Shown here one piece after another: positions 1 to 7,281 of a stretch of DNA of 23,041 nt. Positions within the stretch are counted from its first letter, which is position 1. Each line of letters begins with the position of its first letter. This stretch comes from an uncultured Lachnospiraceae bacterium. Its GTDB lineage: Bacteria > Bacillota > Clostridia > Lachnospirales > Lachnospiraceae. Where the stretch lies: the NCBI GenBank assembly GCA_910580005.1, contig CAJTXH010000036.1, positions 1 to 23,041 on the forward strand, given 5' to 3'. Both the position numbers and the translations under genes were made by a program. Under the pieces are notes generated by a model that made no database searches, was not told the origin of the DNA, and saw only the letters and a program-made list of their open reading frames with translations.

Positions 1-53
1 CAGTGCTGAAAGCACTGCTAGTTACTATGAACAGCGTAGCTGTGAATAGTAAC
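1..53. repeat. Tandem pair of hairpins upstream of miaB
   Basis: Two adjacent inverted repeats are visible. The first is CAGTGCT (1-7) with AGCACTG (11-17) and a 3-base loop. The second is GTTACTAT (21-28) with ATAGTAAC (46-53), enclosing an inner stem ACAGC/GCTGT (31-35/39-43) around GTA. Neither is followed by a T-run, so they are poor intrinsic terminators. They may be a dispersed intergenic repeat or a 5' leader structure of miaB; the left edge of the window prevents a choice. Confidence 0.5.
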
Positions 54-90
54 CAGGAATTTATAACAGAAAGGGAATTAAGCCGGAAAG

Positions 91-1554
91 ATGTATAATG
101 AAATTAACTGGGATGGAATAGATTTACAACAGCCTCCTCCATGGAATGAACCAGCCAGGCAGCATTATTTTATTAAACTGCTTAAAGGATGGATGGATGG
201 CATAGTTAAAGAAAAGGGAAGAGAGCTGTCATGCTGTGTTAATACATTTGGATGCCAGATGAATGCAAGGGACTCTGAGAAGATTCTTGGTATTCTTAAA
301 TGTATTGGTTATAAGGAAACTGATTCTGAAGATGCAGACCTTGTTGTATTTAACACATGCACTGTACGGGAAAATGCCAACCTTAAGGTATATGGAAGGA
401 TTGGACAGCTTAAAAAATATAAAAGCAAAAACCCGGATATGGTTATTATGCTTTGTGGCTGCATGATGCAGGAAAAAGAAGCTGTTGATAAAATTACAAA
501 AAGCTACAGGAATGTTGATGTAATTTTTGGCACACATAATATTTATAAATTTGCTGAACTCCTTGCCATGAAAGTGCTTGACCATAGAGAAAAGAGCAAA
601 ATAGTAGTTGATGTATGGGAGGATGCAGAAATTATTGTGGAAAACCTTCCAACAGAAAGAAAATATCCATTTAAAAGTGGTGTAAATATTATGTATGGCT
701 GTAATAATTTCTGTAGTTACTGTATTGTGCCATATGTGCGTGGCAGGGAACGCAGCAGGAAGCCAGAGGATATTATTAAAGAGATTGAAGGGCTTGTAAA
801 AGATGGGGTTTCTGAGATTATGCTGCTTGGGCAGAATGTTAATTCTTATGGCAAAAACCTTGAAGAACCTTTAAGTTTTACAGGGCTTCTTGAAAGAATA
901 GAGCAGATAGACGGGCTTAAGCGCATACGTTTTATGACATCACATCCAAAAGATTTGTCAGACGGGCTTATAGAATTTATGGGGCGTTCAAAAAAACTTT
1001 GCAAACATATCCATCTGCCACTGCAGTCTGGAAGCAGCAGGCTTCTTAAAATTATGAACCGGCATTATACAAAGGAGGATTATCTGCTTCTTGTCGGAAA
1101 AATAAGAAATGCAGTTCCGGATATTGCAATTACAACAGATATTATAGTTGGTTTTCCAGGGGAAACAGAAGAGGATTTTAATGAAACACTGGATGTAATA
1201 GAAAAATCTGGATATGACAATGCATTTACATTTATATACAGTAAACGTACAGGGACACCTGCTGCTACAATGGACAACCAGATACCAGAAAGCGTTGTAA
1301 AAGAAAGATTTGACAGGTTGTTAAAAATTGTACATGAAACAACAGCCAGGAAGGCAGAACAGTATTTAGGAAAGACTGTGGATGTGCTTGTTGAAGAAGT
1401 TAATTTACAGGAAAATGGATATGTGACAGGCAGGACAGGGCAGAATTATTTAGTACATTTTAAAGGGTGCAAAAACCTTATAGGAAGCATTGTGCCAGTT
1501 AAATTATGTGAAAGCAAGGGATTTTACTATTATGGTGAATTAGCAGGGGAATAG
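91..1554 (+). CDS. miaB: tRNA-2-methylthio-N6-dimethylallyladenosine synthase MiaB
   Basis: Radical-SAM methylthiotransferase that adds a methylthio group to i6A37 of tRNAs reading UNN codons; cytoplasmic. The 487-residue product has the full family layout. The N-terminal UPF0004 domain has its three cluster cysteines at about C55 (TFGCQMN), C90 (NTCTVRENA) and C124 (CGCMMQ). The radical-SAM motif CNNFCSYC at 204-211 holds C204, C208 and C211, and a C-terminal TRAM-like region starts near 415. The TVRENA and YVRGRERSR stretches favour MiaB over MtaB or RimO. The first ~45 residues are an extension before the conserved core, as in other clostridial MiaBs. The ATG at 91 has only a modest purine-rich site (GGAAAG), so the start is less sure than the function. 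The end runs almost directly into the dGTPase gene, implying a shared transcript. Confidence 0.95.
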   Translation: MYNEINWDGIDLQQPPPWNEPARQHYFIKLLKGWMDGIVKEKGRELSCCVNTFGCQMNARDSEKILGILKCIGYKETDSEDADLVVFNTCTVRENANLKVYGRIGQLKKYKSKNPDMVIMLCGCMMQEKEAVDKITKSYRNVDVIFGTHNIYKFAELLAMKVLDHREKSKIVVDVWEDAEIIVENLPTERKYPFKSGVNIMYGCNNFCSYCIVPYVRGRERSRKPEDIIKEIEGLVKDGVSEIMLLGQNVNSYGKNLEEPLSFTGLLERIEQIDGLKRIRFMTSHPKDLSDGLIEFMGRSKKLCKHIHLPLQSGSSRLLKIMNRHYTKEDYLLLVGKIRNAVPDIAITTDIIVGFPGETEEDFNETLDVIEKSGYDNAFTFIYSKRTGTPAATMDNQIPESVVKERFDRLLKIVHETTARKAEQYLGKTVDVLVEEVNLQENGYVTGRTGQNYLVHFKGCKNLIGSIVPVKLCESKGFYYYGELAGE

Positions 1555-1556
1555 AT

Positions 1557-2606
1557 ATGGGAGAGGAAAAGACTTTAAAAAATTTAAGGCAGAAACAGGA
1601 AGAAAGGGAACACCAGATATTAAGCAGCTATGCTTCATTTGCAGACCAGACACAGGGAAGGGACAGGGAAGAAGAACAGTGCGATATAAGGACGGATTAC
1701 CAGCGTGACAGGGACAGGATTATCCATTGCAAGGCATTCCGCAGGCTTAAAGACAAGACACAGGTTTTCCTGTCACCAGAAGGAGACCATTACAGGACAC
1801 GCCTTACACATACACTTGAAGTAGCACAGAATGCAAGGACAATAGCAAGGGCGCTTATGCTTAATGAAGACCTTGTGGAAGCTATAGCGCTTGGGCATGA
1901 CCTGGGGCATACACCATTTGGCCATGCAGGTGAAAGTGCACTGGATGAAATAACAAAAAGCAGTGGGGGATTCCATCATAACAGGCAGAGTGTAAGAGTT
2001 GTTGAAGTCCTTGAAAAAGCCGGCAGAGGCTTAAATCTTACTAAAGAAGTAAGGGACGGGATATTAAACCACCAGACTGCATCAGAGCCACATACACTTG
2101 AAGGCAAAATTGTGCGTTATTCAGATAAAATAGCATATATTAACTCTGATATAGATGATTCAATACGTGCAGGAATAATTCTGGAAAAAGATATTCCAAA
2201 GGAGCTGTCAGATATCCTGGGGGACAGTATTAATAAAAGGCTTAATACGCTTGTGCATGATATTGTAAAAAACAGTGAAGGTAAAAATGACATATGTATG
2301 TCACAAGAAGTCCAAAAAAGCATGTTAGGGCTGCGCAGTTATCTTTTTAAAAATGTATACAGAAATCCGCTTGCAAAGGGAGAGGAACAGAAAGTAAAAC
2401 ATCTTATAGAGCAGCTATATGAATATTATATTAACAATATAGAAAAACTTCCTGGTGAATTTATAAATATGATAGAAAACGGGGAGACAAAAGAAAGAAT
2501 AGTATGCGACTTTATTGCATGTATGAGTGACAGGTATGCAATTAACCTTTATAAAGAAATTATGATACCTAAATCATGGAGTGTAAAAAGTGTGGAACAC
2601 AGGTAA
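1557..2606 (+). CDS. dgt: deoxyguanosinetriphosphate triphosphohydrolase-like HD protein
   Basis: HD-superfamily phosphohydrolase of the dGTPase family, which cleaves dNTPs to deoxynucleoside and triphosphate and so trims dNTP pools. The 349-residue length fits the short Dgt-like subfamily. The metal-binding HD signature is complete: H85 (RLTHTLEV), H114-D115 (GHDLGHTPFGH) and D190 (RYSDKIAYINSD). The N-terminal DYQRDRDRI and FRRLKDKTQVF stretches are also typical. The start lies two bases after the miaB stop, and its ribosome site (AGGGGAA) is inside the end of miaB, so the two are probably translationally coupled. Substrate preference among dNTPs cannot be read from sequence; related proteins often need a dNTP activator. 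A terminator follows at 2624. Confidence 0.92.
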   Translation: MGEEKTLKNLRQKQEEREHQILSSYASFADQTQGRDREEEQCDIRTDYQRDRDRIIHCKAFRRLKDKTQVFLSPEGDHYRTRLTHTLEVAQNARTIARALMLNEDLVEAIALGHDLGHTPFGHAGESALDEITKSSGGFHHNRQSVRVVEVLEKAGRGLNLTKEVRDGILNHQTASEPHTLEGKIVRYSDKIAYINSDIDDSIRAGIILEKDIPKELSDILGDSINKRLNTLVHDIVKNSEGKNDICMSQEVQKSMLGLRSYLFKNVYRNPLAKGEEQKVKHLIEQLYEYYINNIEKLPGEFINMIENGETKERIVCDFIACMSDRYAINLYKEIMIPKSWSVKSVEHR

Positions 2607-2623
2607 ATAAAATAGGAAAAACA

Positions 2624-2651
2624 GCGTCTTCTATAATGAAGGCGCTTTTTT
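2624..2651 (+). terminator. Intrinsic terminator after the miaB-dgt operon
   Basis: GCGTCTTC (2624-2631) pairs with GAAGGCGC (2638-2645) across a 6-base loop, with one G-U pair, and is followed at once by six T residues. It lies 18 bases after the dgt stop. Confidence 0.92.
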
Positions 2652-2674
2652 GGCATGTTTTCGTTACATTTTGG

Positions 2675-2701
2675 AAAAAATTCAGGAAATTAAGCCGATA
2701 T
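2675..2701 (+). promoter_or_regulatory. Probable sigma-D (SigD/FliA-type) promoter for the LytTR gene
   Basis: GCCGATAT at 2694-2701 matches the Bacillus sigma-D -10 element at all eight positions. The -35 region 15 bases upstream reads AAAA (2675-2678) against consensus TAAA. The predicted start near 2708 leaves a leader of about 16 bases carrying AGGAGG (2711-2716) before the TTG start codon. This is a consensus match by eye; expression is inferred. Confidence 0.55.
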
Positions 2702-2723
2702 ATAAAAATGAGGAGGTAGTAAA

Positions 2724-3146
2724 TTGGACAATGAAGCATACAGTAATGATGAAGGTAAAACTGAAAATGCATTTGCTGCTGCAAAAAAGGAGGATGGTTA
2801 TGTAAATAAAAATGATGTAAATAGTAAGATGCTGCTTTTAAAAACAAAGTCAAGAAACATTATAGTCAATAAGGATAATATAATGTATGTGGAAAGCCAC
2901 AGGCGCAAAAAGGAAATCCATATGACAGATGGTGTTATAGAGATTTATTCTACAATGGATGAATTAAATTACCGGCTGGGCAATGGGTTTTACAGATGCC
3001 ACAGAGGTTATATTGTCAATATGGCACATGTAAGGAAGTATTCTTGTGACAGTATAACAATAAGCAGTGGGGAATTAGTTTATATGTCAAAAGAAAAGTA
3101 CAATGGTTTTAAAGATTCATATACTTTATACCTTAGAGGCATTTAA
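2724..3146 (+). CDS. stand-alone LytTR-domain DNA-binding protein
   Basis: Transcription factor made of a single LytTR domain. The 140-residue product has an unconserved, charged ~35-residue N-terminus and then a LytTR fold (about 36-138). Visible landmarks are the strand IMYVESHRRKKEIHM, the helix around STMDELNYRL, and the signature FYRCHRGYIVN (89-99). There is no receiver domain or membrane segment, so any input must come from transcription or a partner. The start is TTG, chosen because AGGAGG sits seven bases upstream and no ATG is well placed. A sigma-D-like promoter precedes it, which would tie it to the motility regulon. An 18-base palindrome and an unrecognised gene follow, which may be a target. 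Specific targets are unknown. Confidence 0.85.
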   Translation: MDNEAYSNDEGKTENAFAAAKKEDGYVNKNDVNSKMLLLKTKSRNIIVNKDNIMYVESHRRKKEIHMTDGVIEIYSTMDELNYRLGNGFYRCHRGYIVNMAHVRKYSCDSITISSGELVYMSKEKYNGFKDSYTLYLRGI

Positions 3147-3153
3147 AACATTG

Positions 3154-3171
3154 TAAAATAGTACTATTTTA
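3154..3171. promoter_or_regulatory. 18-base perfect palindrome, possible operator
   Basis: TAAAATAGTACTATTTTA is perfectly self-complementary and lies 8 bases after the LytTR stop and about 105 bases before the next gene. It could be a dimeric regulator site or a weak hairpin. LytTR proteins usually bind spaced direct repeats, so it is not a classic LytTR site. Confidence 0.35.
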
Positions 3172-3200
3172 TAAACACTTGGACCTTAATGGAGAGTGTG

Positions 3201-3226
3201 CCAGCCCTGAATGGCAGATGGGCTGG
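3201..3226 (+). other. Hairpin in the leader of the acidic protein gene
   Basis: CCAGCCC (3201-3207) pairs with GGGCTGG (3220-3226) across a 12-base loop. No T-run follows, so it is not an intrinsic terminator. It is probably a leader or spacer structure; I could not match it to a known riboswitch. Confidence 0.4.
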
Positions 3227-3275
3227 GAGTATTGGCAAAATGTAAGTAGAACAAATGTAACATGGAGGATGATTT

Positions 3276-4055
3276 ATGAAAGTAGAAGGAATAAGCAGCT
3301 ATTATGCTTTTATGTATAACAGGAATACAGGAAAGATAACTTCTGATAATGAAATTGATGATGGTTTTGCTGATTTCTATAATTCTGGAATGGCATCAGG
3401 AAAAGGTGTTATAACAAACCAGGGTTATAATGCAAGAAAATCAGGAATTGACAGCCTGGTAAGGTTTTTTAGCACCCCTGGGGCAGAAGAAAATTTCTTT
3501 AATTCTGTATCAGGCAGTGATGAATGTACAATTATAGAAGAAAAAGTTAATGATGCTGAAACAAGGTACTATGTTGATGGAAAACTTATGTTTACTTCAC
3601 TGGCTGGTGATATTACCACTAATATAAAATTTGCGCCAGACAGTTTAGCAGATACAGAGGAAAATCTGGAATTTGATGATGTATCAAAGATTTCCGTATC
3701 TGATATGGATGAAGAAGAACATGCAAGCCCAAAGCGTAAATCAGGTACATATACACAGGTAATAGTATATCCTGATGGTTCAAGGTGGCTTATTACTACA
3801 ATGTACCTTTGTGGCAAGGAAATCAAAATAACAAAAAGGCTGCCATCAGTAGACCAGAAAGATGAAAAGGAAGACAGCCTTTTAAGGCAGGATAATGAAG
3901 AGGAGGACGATAAGCCAGGTATAGCAGATACAGAAGAACTTGGCATTAACCAGTCACTTGAAGATGTAATCCAGTCATATATGGCAGATGATGATGATTT
4001 AGACAAAAACCTTATGTTATTTGATGACCAGGATAAAGATAAAGACAAAAAATAA
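3276..4055 (+). CDS. uncharacterised acidic protein (clostridial family)
   Basis: I do not recognise a function. The 259-residue product has no signal peptide and no membrane helix. Residues 1-60 hold a tyrosine-rich start (GISSYYAFMYNRNTGKI). A middle region (~60-125) looks like a small mixed fold with YYVDGKLMF. Residues ~155-185 hold a strand-rich segment (TYTQVIVYPDGSRWLITT) resembling DUF6033-like proteins common in Lachnospiraceae, a resemblance from memory only. The last ~65 residues are extremely acidic and lysine-rich, with long D/E runs, and are probably disordered. Start supported by GGAGG at 3263-3267, eight bases before ATG. It follows the LytTR gene by 129 bases and may be co-regulated with it. 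Confidence 0.75.
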   Translation: MKVEGISSYYAFMYNRNTGKITSDNEIDDGFADFYNSGMASGKGVITNQGYNARKSGIDSLVRFFSTPGAEENFFNSVSGSDECTIIEEKVNDAETRYYVDGKLMFTSLAGDITTNIKFAPDSLADTEENLEFDDVSKISVSDMDEEEHASPKRKSGTYTQVIVYPDGSRWLITTMYLCGKEIKITKRLPSVDQKDEKEDSLLRQDNEEEDDKPGIADTEELGINQSLEDVIQSYMADDDDLDKNLMLFDDQDKDKDKK

Positions 4056-4065
4056 ATGCCAGAAA

Positions 4066-4077
4066 CGCCGCAAGGCG
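4066..4077 (+). other. Small GNRA-type hairpin after the acidic protein gene
   Basis: CGCC-GCAA-GGCG forms a four-pair stem with a GCAA tetraloop ten bases past the stop codon. There is no T-run immediately after. It may stabilise the 3' end of the transcript. Confidence 0.3.
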
Positions 4078-4102
4078 GGGAAACAAAACAATTAGCGGGT
4101 TT

Positions 4103-4132
4103 TTGTGCAAAATTACATTGGAATGTTATGAT
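4103..4132 (+). promoter_or_regulatory. Possible promoter in the 4056-4472 gap
   Basis: TTGTGC (4103-4108) and TATGAT (4127-4132) are separated by 18 bases. It would start a transcript near 4139 that reaches the terminator at 4183-4216 and could encode a short RNA. Weak -35, so low confidence. Confidence 0.3.
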
Positions 4133-4182
4133 ATATTAAAAAGAAAAAGGAACACAGCATTAAAAAAATATAAAGAAGACTT

Positions 4183-4216
4183 AAGGTGCTTTCTTGCCAG
4201 TGGCAGAAGGCACTTT
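4183..4216 (+). terminator. Intrinsic terminator
   Basis: AAGGTGC pairs with the downstream GCACTT across an inner stem TTCT-GCCA/TGGC-AGAA with small bulges, and six T residues follow (about 4213-4219). It ends transcription from the acidic protein gene or from a short RNA starting near 4139. Confidence 0.75.
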
Positions 4217-4240
4217 TTTGTTTATGCAGACATTTAAAAT

Positions 4241-4264
4241 GGCATCCTGCGGGTACAGGATGCC
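4241..4264. other. Perfect 9-bp hairpin in a long non-coding gap
   Basis: GGCATCCTG (4241-4249) pairs exactly with CAGGATGCC (4256-4264) over a 6-base loop. No T-run follows on +; on the - strand ATTTTAAATG follows, which is only mildly T-rich. The surrounding 4056-4472 gap holds no ORF I can support; apart from the hairpins and terminator described, it is AT-rich sequence leading into the next gene. Confidence 0.45.
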
Positions 4265-4472
4265 TAGGTATGAATTGAAAAAAGGGTAGCAGGTTTTCCC
4301 TACTAACAATTACGATAATATACTTATTTTGCAGTTATGTCAAGGGGTTTATAAATATTTAATATTATGTAGTTACGGAATTACTGTTTCCATTTTGTTT
4401 TTTTTGATATATAATACATAATAATACAAAATTTGACAATTTTAGAATATTCTGGAAAAAAAGGAGAAGAGT

Positions 4473-5846
4473 ATGAAGAGATTTGTATGTACAGTATGTG
4501 GTTATGTATATGAAGGTGACAGTGCACCTGATATATGTCCTGTCTGTAAACAGCCAGGGGAAAAGTTCAGGGAAGAAACTGCTGTTAAAAATAATGGCAT
4601 GGCAGCAGGTGCGGTTTCTGACGGGCTGGATTATAACAAAAGTTTTTACCGAACTGACAGTTCCTGCCGTTATATGGAAGAAATACACCAGATGGCAGTA
4701 ACAGGAAAGTCTTTAAGCAGTGCTATGGGAACAAATATGCCTTTGCCTTCATGGGATGACATACTGCTTCTTGGGGCACAGTTAAACCCTGCACCACTTG
4801 ATGAAGAGGAACATGTTAATACAATGACAGTTATTGGCAGGAATGCTAAGAAGCCTATGGTGCTTAAAAGCCCTGTATATATTTCCCATATGTCGTTCGG
4901 GGCATTGTCCAAAGAAATAAAAGTGGCACTTGCCAGGGGTTCTGCAATGGCAGGGACGGCAATGTGCAGTGGTGAAGGTGGTATATTGCCAGAAGAAAGG
5001 GATGCTGCTTATAAGTACATATTTGAGTATATTCCTAATAAATATAGTGTAACAGATGAGAACCTGTGTGCTGCAGATGCTATTGAGATAAAAATCGGGC
5101 AGGGGACAAAACCAGGAATGGGTGGGCATCTGCCAGGTGAAAAGGTAACAGAGGAAATTGCAAAACTACGTGGAAGGAAACCAGGTAAGGATATACAAAG
5201 CCCAAGCAAGTTTAAGGAGTTAAATTCCAAAGAAGATTTAAAGGAAATGGTGGATATGCTGCGCCGCCGTTCTGATGGCAGGCCAATAGGCATTAAAATT
5301 GCAGCAGGGCATATTGAAAGGGATTTGGAATACTGCGTGTATGCAGGGCCTGATTTTATAACAGTTGACGGCAGGGGCGGTGCAACTGGCTCAAGCCCGT
5401 TTTTCCTCCGTGAAGCAACTACTGTCCCAACAGTTTATGCACTTTACCGTGCAAGGAAATATTTAGACTCTGTACATTCAGATATTTCACTTGTAATTAC
5501 AGGTGGACTGCGTGTGTCTGCTGACATAGCAAAAGCACTTGCAATGGGTGCGGACGCTGTTGCTGTGGCAAGTGCAGCACTAATGGCAGCAGCATGCCAG
5601 CAGTACAGGATTTGTGGTTCAGGAAACTGCCCTGCAGGCATTGCAACACAAGAGCCAGAATTAAGGAAAAGGCTGCATATAGAGCAGGCAGCAAAGAGAA
5701 CAGCAAATTACCTGGATGTTACTTTAGAAGAATTAAAAACATTTGCACGCATTACAGGGCACAATTCAGTACATGGTTTAAGTACAGATGATTTAGTAAC
5801 AATAAACCGGGAGATTTCAGAATATACAAATATAAGGCACGCATAA
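4473..5846 (+). CDS. rubredoxin-fused, glutamate-synthase-like FMN flavoprotein
   Basis: Flavoprotein related to the FMN-binding synthase domain of GltB, with a rubredoxin-like iron site fused at the N-terminus. Residues 1-35 hold CTVCGYVYEG and CPVC (C6, C9, C22, C25), a four-cysteine iron knuckle. The remaining ~400 residues form the GltB-type barrel, with KPGMGGHLPGEKV, the FMN loop GRGGATGSSP, and CQQYRICGSGNC (C375, C381, C386), spaced like the 3Fe-4S ligands of GltB. There is no N-terminal glutaminase domain and no GXGXG domain, so glutamine-dependent glutamate synthesis by this chain alone is unlikely. It may be a redox enzyme taking electrons through rubredoxin or ferredoxin. The true GltB/GltD are encoded at 11.6-17.7 kb. 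Start supported by AAGGAGA before ATG. It leads a run of five same-strand genes. Confidence 0.85.
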   Translation: MKRFVCTVCGYVYEGDSAPDICPVCKQPGEKFREETAVKNNGMAAGAVSDGLDYNKSFYRTDSSCRYMEEIHQMAVTGKSLSSAMGTNMPLPSWDDILLLGAQLNPAPLDEEEHVNTMTVIGRNAKKPMVLKSPVYISHMSFGALSKEIKVALARGSAMAGTAMCSGEGGILPEERDAAYKYIFEYIPNKYSVTDENLCAADAIEIKIGQGTKPGMGGHLPGEKVTEEIAKLRGRKPGKDIQSPSKFKELNSKEDLKEMVDMLRRRSDGRPIGIKIAAGHIERDLEYCVYAGPDFITVDGRGGATGSSPFFLREATTVPTVYALYRARKYLDSVHSDISLVITGGLRVSADIAKALAMGADAVAVASAALMAAACQQYRICGSGNCPAGIATQEPELRKRLHIEQAAKRTANYLDVTLEELKTFARITGHNSVHGLSTDDLVTINREISEYTNIRHA

Positions 5847-5890
5847 CAGAACAATACAGACATAATGGAAGTATTTCCAATAGATTGTTT

Positions 5891-5909
5891 ATGCCGTTTT
5901 AAGCGGCAT
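5891..5909 (+). other. Hairpin abutting the ibrA-like ribosome site
   Basis: ATGCCG (5891-5896) pairs with CGGCAT (5904-5909) over a 7-base loop. The GGGGG ribosome site of the next gene starts at the very next base. No T-run follows, so it is more likely an mRNA processing or translation-control structure than a terminator. Confidence 0.5.
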
Positions 5910-5920
5910 GGGGGTTTAAT

Positions 5921-7237
5921 ATGGTTAAAAAATATACAGGGCAGAACGTTTATGATGCATTACAGAAGAGGCTTGATTTTATTTTTCAGGAATTTGACAA
6001 TATTTTTGTGTCATTTTCCGGTGGAAAGGATAGTGGCGTCCTGTTAAACCTGGTACTTGATTTCCAGGAGAAAAATTATCCAGACAAGAAAATTGGAGTG
6101 TTCCACCAGGATTTTGAAGCACAGTATACAGTTACAACAGAATATGTGGAACGTACATTTAAAAGGCTGGAAGGCAAAGCAGATTTATACTGGGTGTGCC
6201 TTCCAATGGCAACAAGGACAGCACTTAGCAGCTATGAAATGTACTGGTTTCCATGGGATGATACTAAAAAGGGGGCATGGGTACGTCCCATGCCAGAGCA
6301 TCCATATGTAATTAACCTTGAAAATAACCCAATGACAACTTACCGTTATAAAATGCACCAGGGAGACCTGGCAAAGCAGTTCAGCAGGTGGTACAGGATT
6401 TCACATGGCAACAGGAAAACTGTATGCCTGCTTGGCATAAGGGCAGAAGAGTCAATGCAGCGTTATAGTGGCATATTAAATAAAAAATATGGATATAAAG
6501 GGGAGTGCTGGATAAGCAAACAGTTTAAAGATGTGTGGACGGCGTCACCAATTTATGACTGGCTGCTGGGTGATGTATGGCACGCAAATTATCTCTTTAG
6601 TTATGATTATAACAGGCTTTATGACATGTACCATATGGCAGGGCTTAAGCCTGACCAGATGCGTGTAGCTTCCCCGTTTAATGACTATGCAAAGGACAGC
6701 CTTAACCTGTACAGGGTTATTGACCCTGAAATATGGGCAAAGCTTATAGGGCGTGTAAAGGGTGCTAATTTTGGCGCTATTTATGGCAAGACAAAGGCAC
6801 TTGGCTACAGAAGCCTTTCACTTCCAAAAGGGCATACATGGGAGTCATATACTAAATTTCTGTTAGATACGCTTCCTGTCCGCTTAAGGAACAATTATGT
6901 CAGGAAATTCCGTACTTCAATAGAATTCTGGCATAAGACTGGAGGAGGGCTGGAAGAGGAAACAATCCGTGAACTTGTAGAACATGGTTATAAGATAAAA
7001 CGTAATGGTGTTTCTAATTATACAGTAATGAAAAATTCCCGTATTATATTTCTTGAAAGAATACCAGACCACACAGATGATATAAAATCCTCAAAAGACC
7101 TTCCAAGCTGGAAAAGGATGTGTTACTGCATACTACGTAATGACCACACATGCCGGTTTATGGGGTTTGGGGTTTCAAGGGAGAAGAAGAAACTGATAGA
7201 CACATTAAAACAGAAATATGCCAAAGCTGGTGTTTAA
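5921..7237 (+). CDS. IbrA-like PAPS-reductase-family protein (DUF3440)
   Basis: Member of the phosphoadenosine-phosphosulfate reductase / PP-loop ATP pyrophosphatase superfamily with the C-terminal DUF3440 extension seen in E. coli IbrA and YbdN. The PP-loop SGGKDS is at 33-38, the family motif LGIRAEES near 171-178, and the C-terminus ends with a distinctive SWKRMCYCILRNDHTC segment (C401, C403, C411). Length 438 fits the family. Such PP-loop proteins activate a substrate with ATP or handle sulfate or thiol transfer, but the reaction of IbrA proteins is not established; in E. coli ibrA and ibrB were described as needed for expression of immunoglobulin-binding proteins. True assimilatory PAPS reductases are shorter and end in an ECG-type motif not seen here. 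The next gene encodes the IbrB-like partner 44 bases downstream. Start from GGGGG seven bases before ATG. Confidence 0.88.
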   Translation: MVKKYTGQNVYDALQKRLDFIFQEFDNIFVSFSGGKDSGVLLNLVLDFQEKNYPDKKIGVFHQDFEAQYTVTTEYVERTFKRLEGKADLYWVCLPMATRTALSSYEMYWFPWDDTKKGAWVRPMPEHPYVINLENNPMTTYRYKMHQGDLAKQFSRWYRISHGNRKTVCLLGIRAEESMQRYSGILNKKYGYKGECWISKQFKDVWTASPIYDWLLGDVWHANYLFSYDYNRLYDMYHMAGLKPDQMRVASPFNDYAKDSLNLYRVIDPEIWAKLIGRVKGANFGAIYGKTKALGYRSLSLPKGHTWESYTKFLLDTLPVRLRNNYVRKFRTSIEFWHKTGGGLEEETIRELVEHGYKIKRNGVSNYTVMKNSRIIFLERIPDHTDDIKSSKDLPSWKRMCYCILRNDHTCRFMGFGVSREKKKLIDTLKQKYAKAGV

Positions 7238-7281
7238 AAAACAGCCATGGCATTAAAAGCAGTATAGAAACGAGGAATAAT

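Noticed and set aside
3569..4048. 159-codon - strand frame opposite the acidic protein
   Set aside because: The poly-serine product is the mirror of the GAT/GAA-rich coding strand; the + strand gene has a strong ribosome site.
7150..7281. Overlapping start of the IbrB-like gene inside the ibrA-like gene
   Set aside because: The extra 44 residues are out-of-frame ibrA sequence with no family similarity; ATG 7282 has its own ribosome site.
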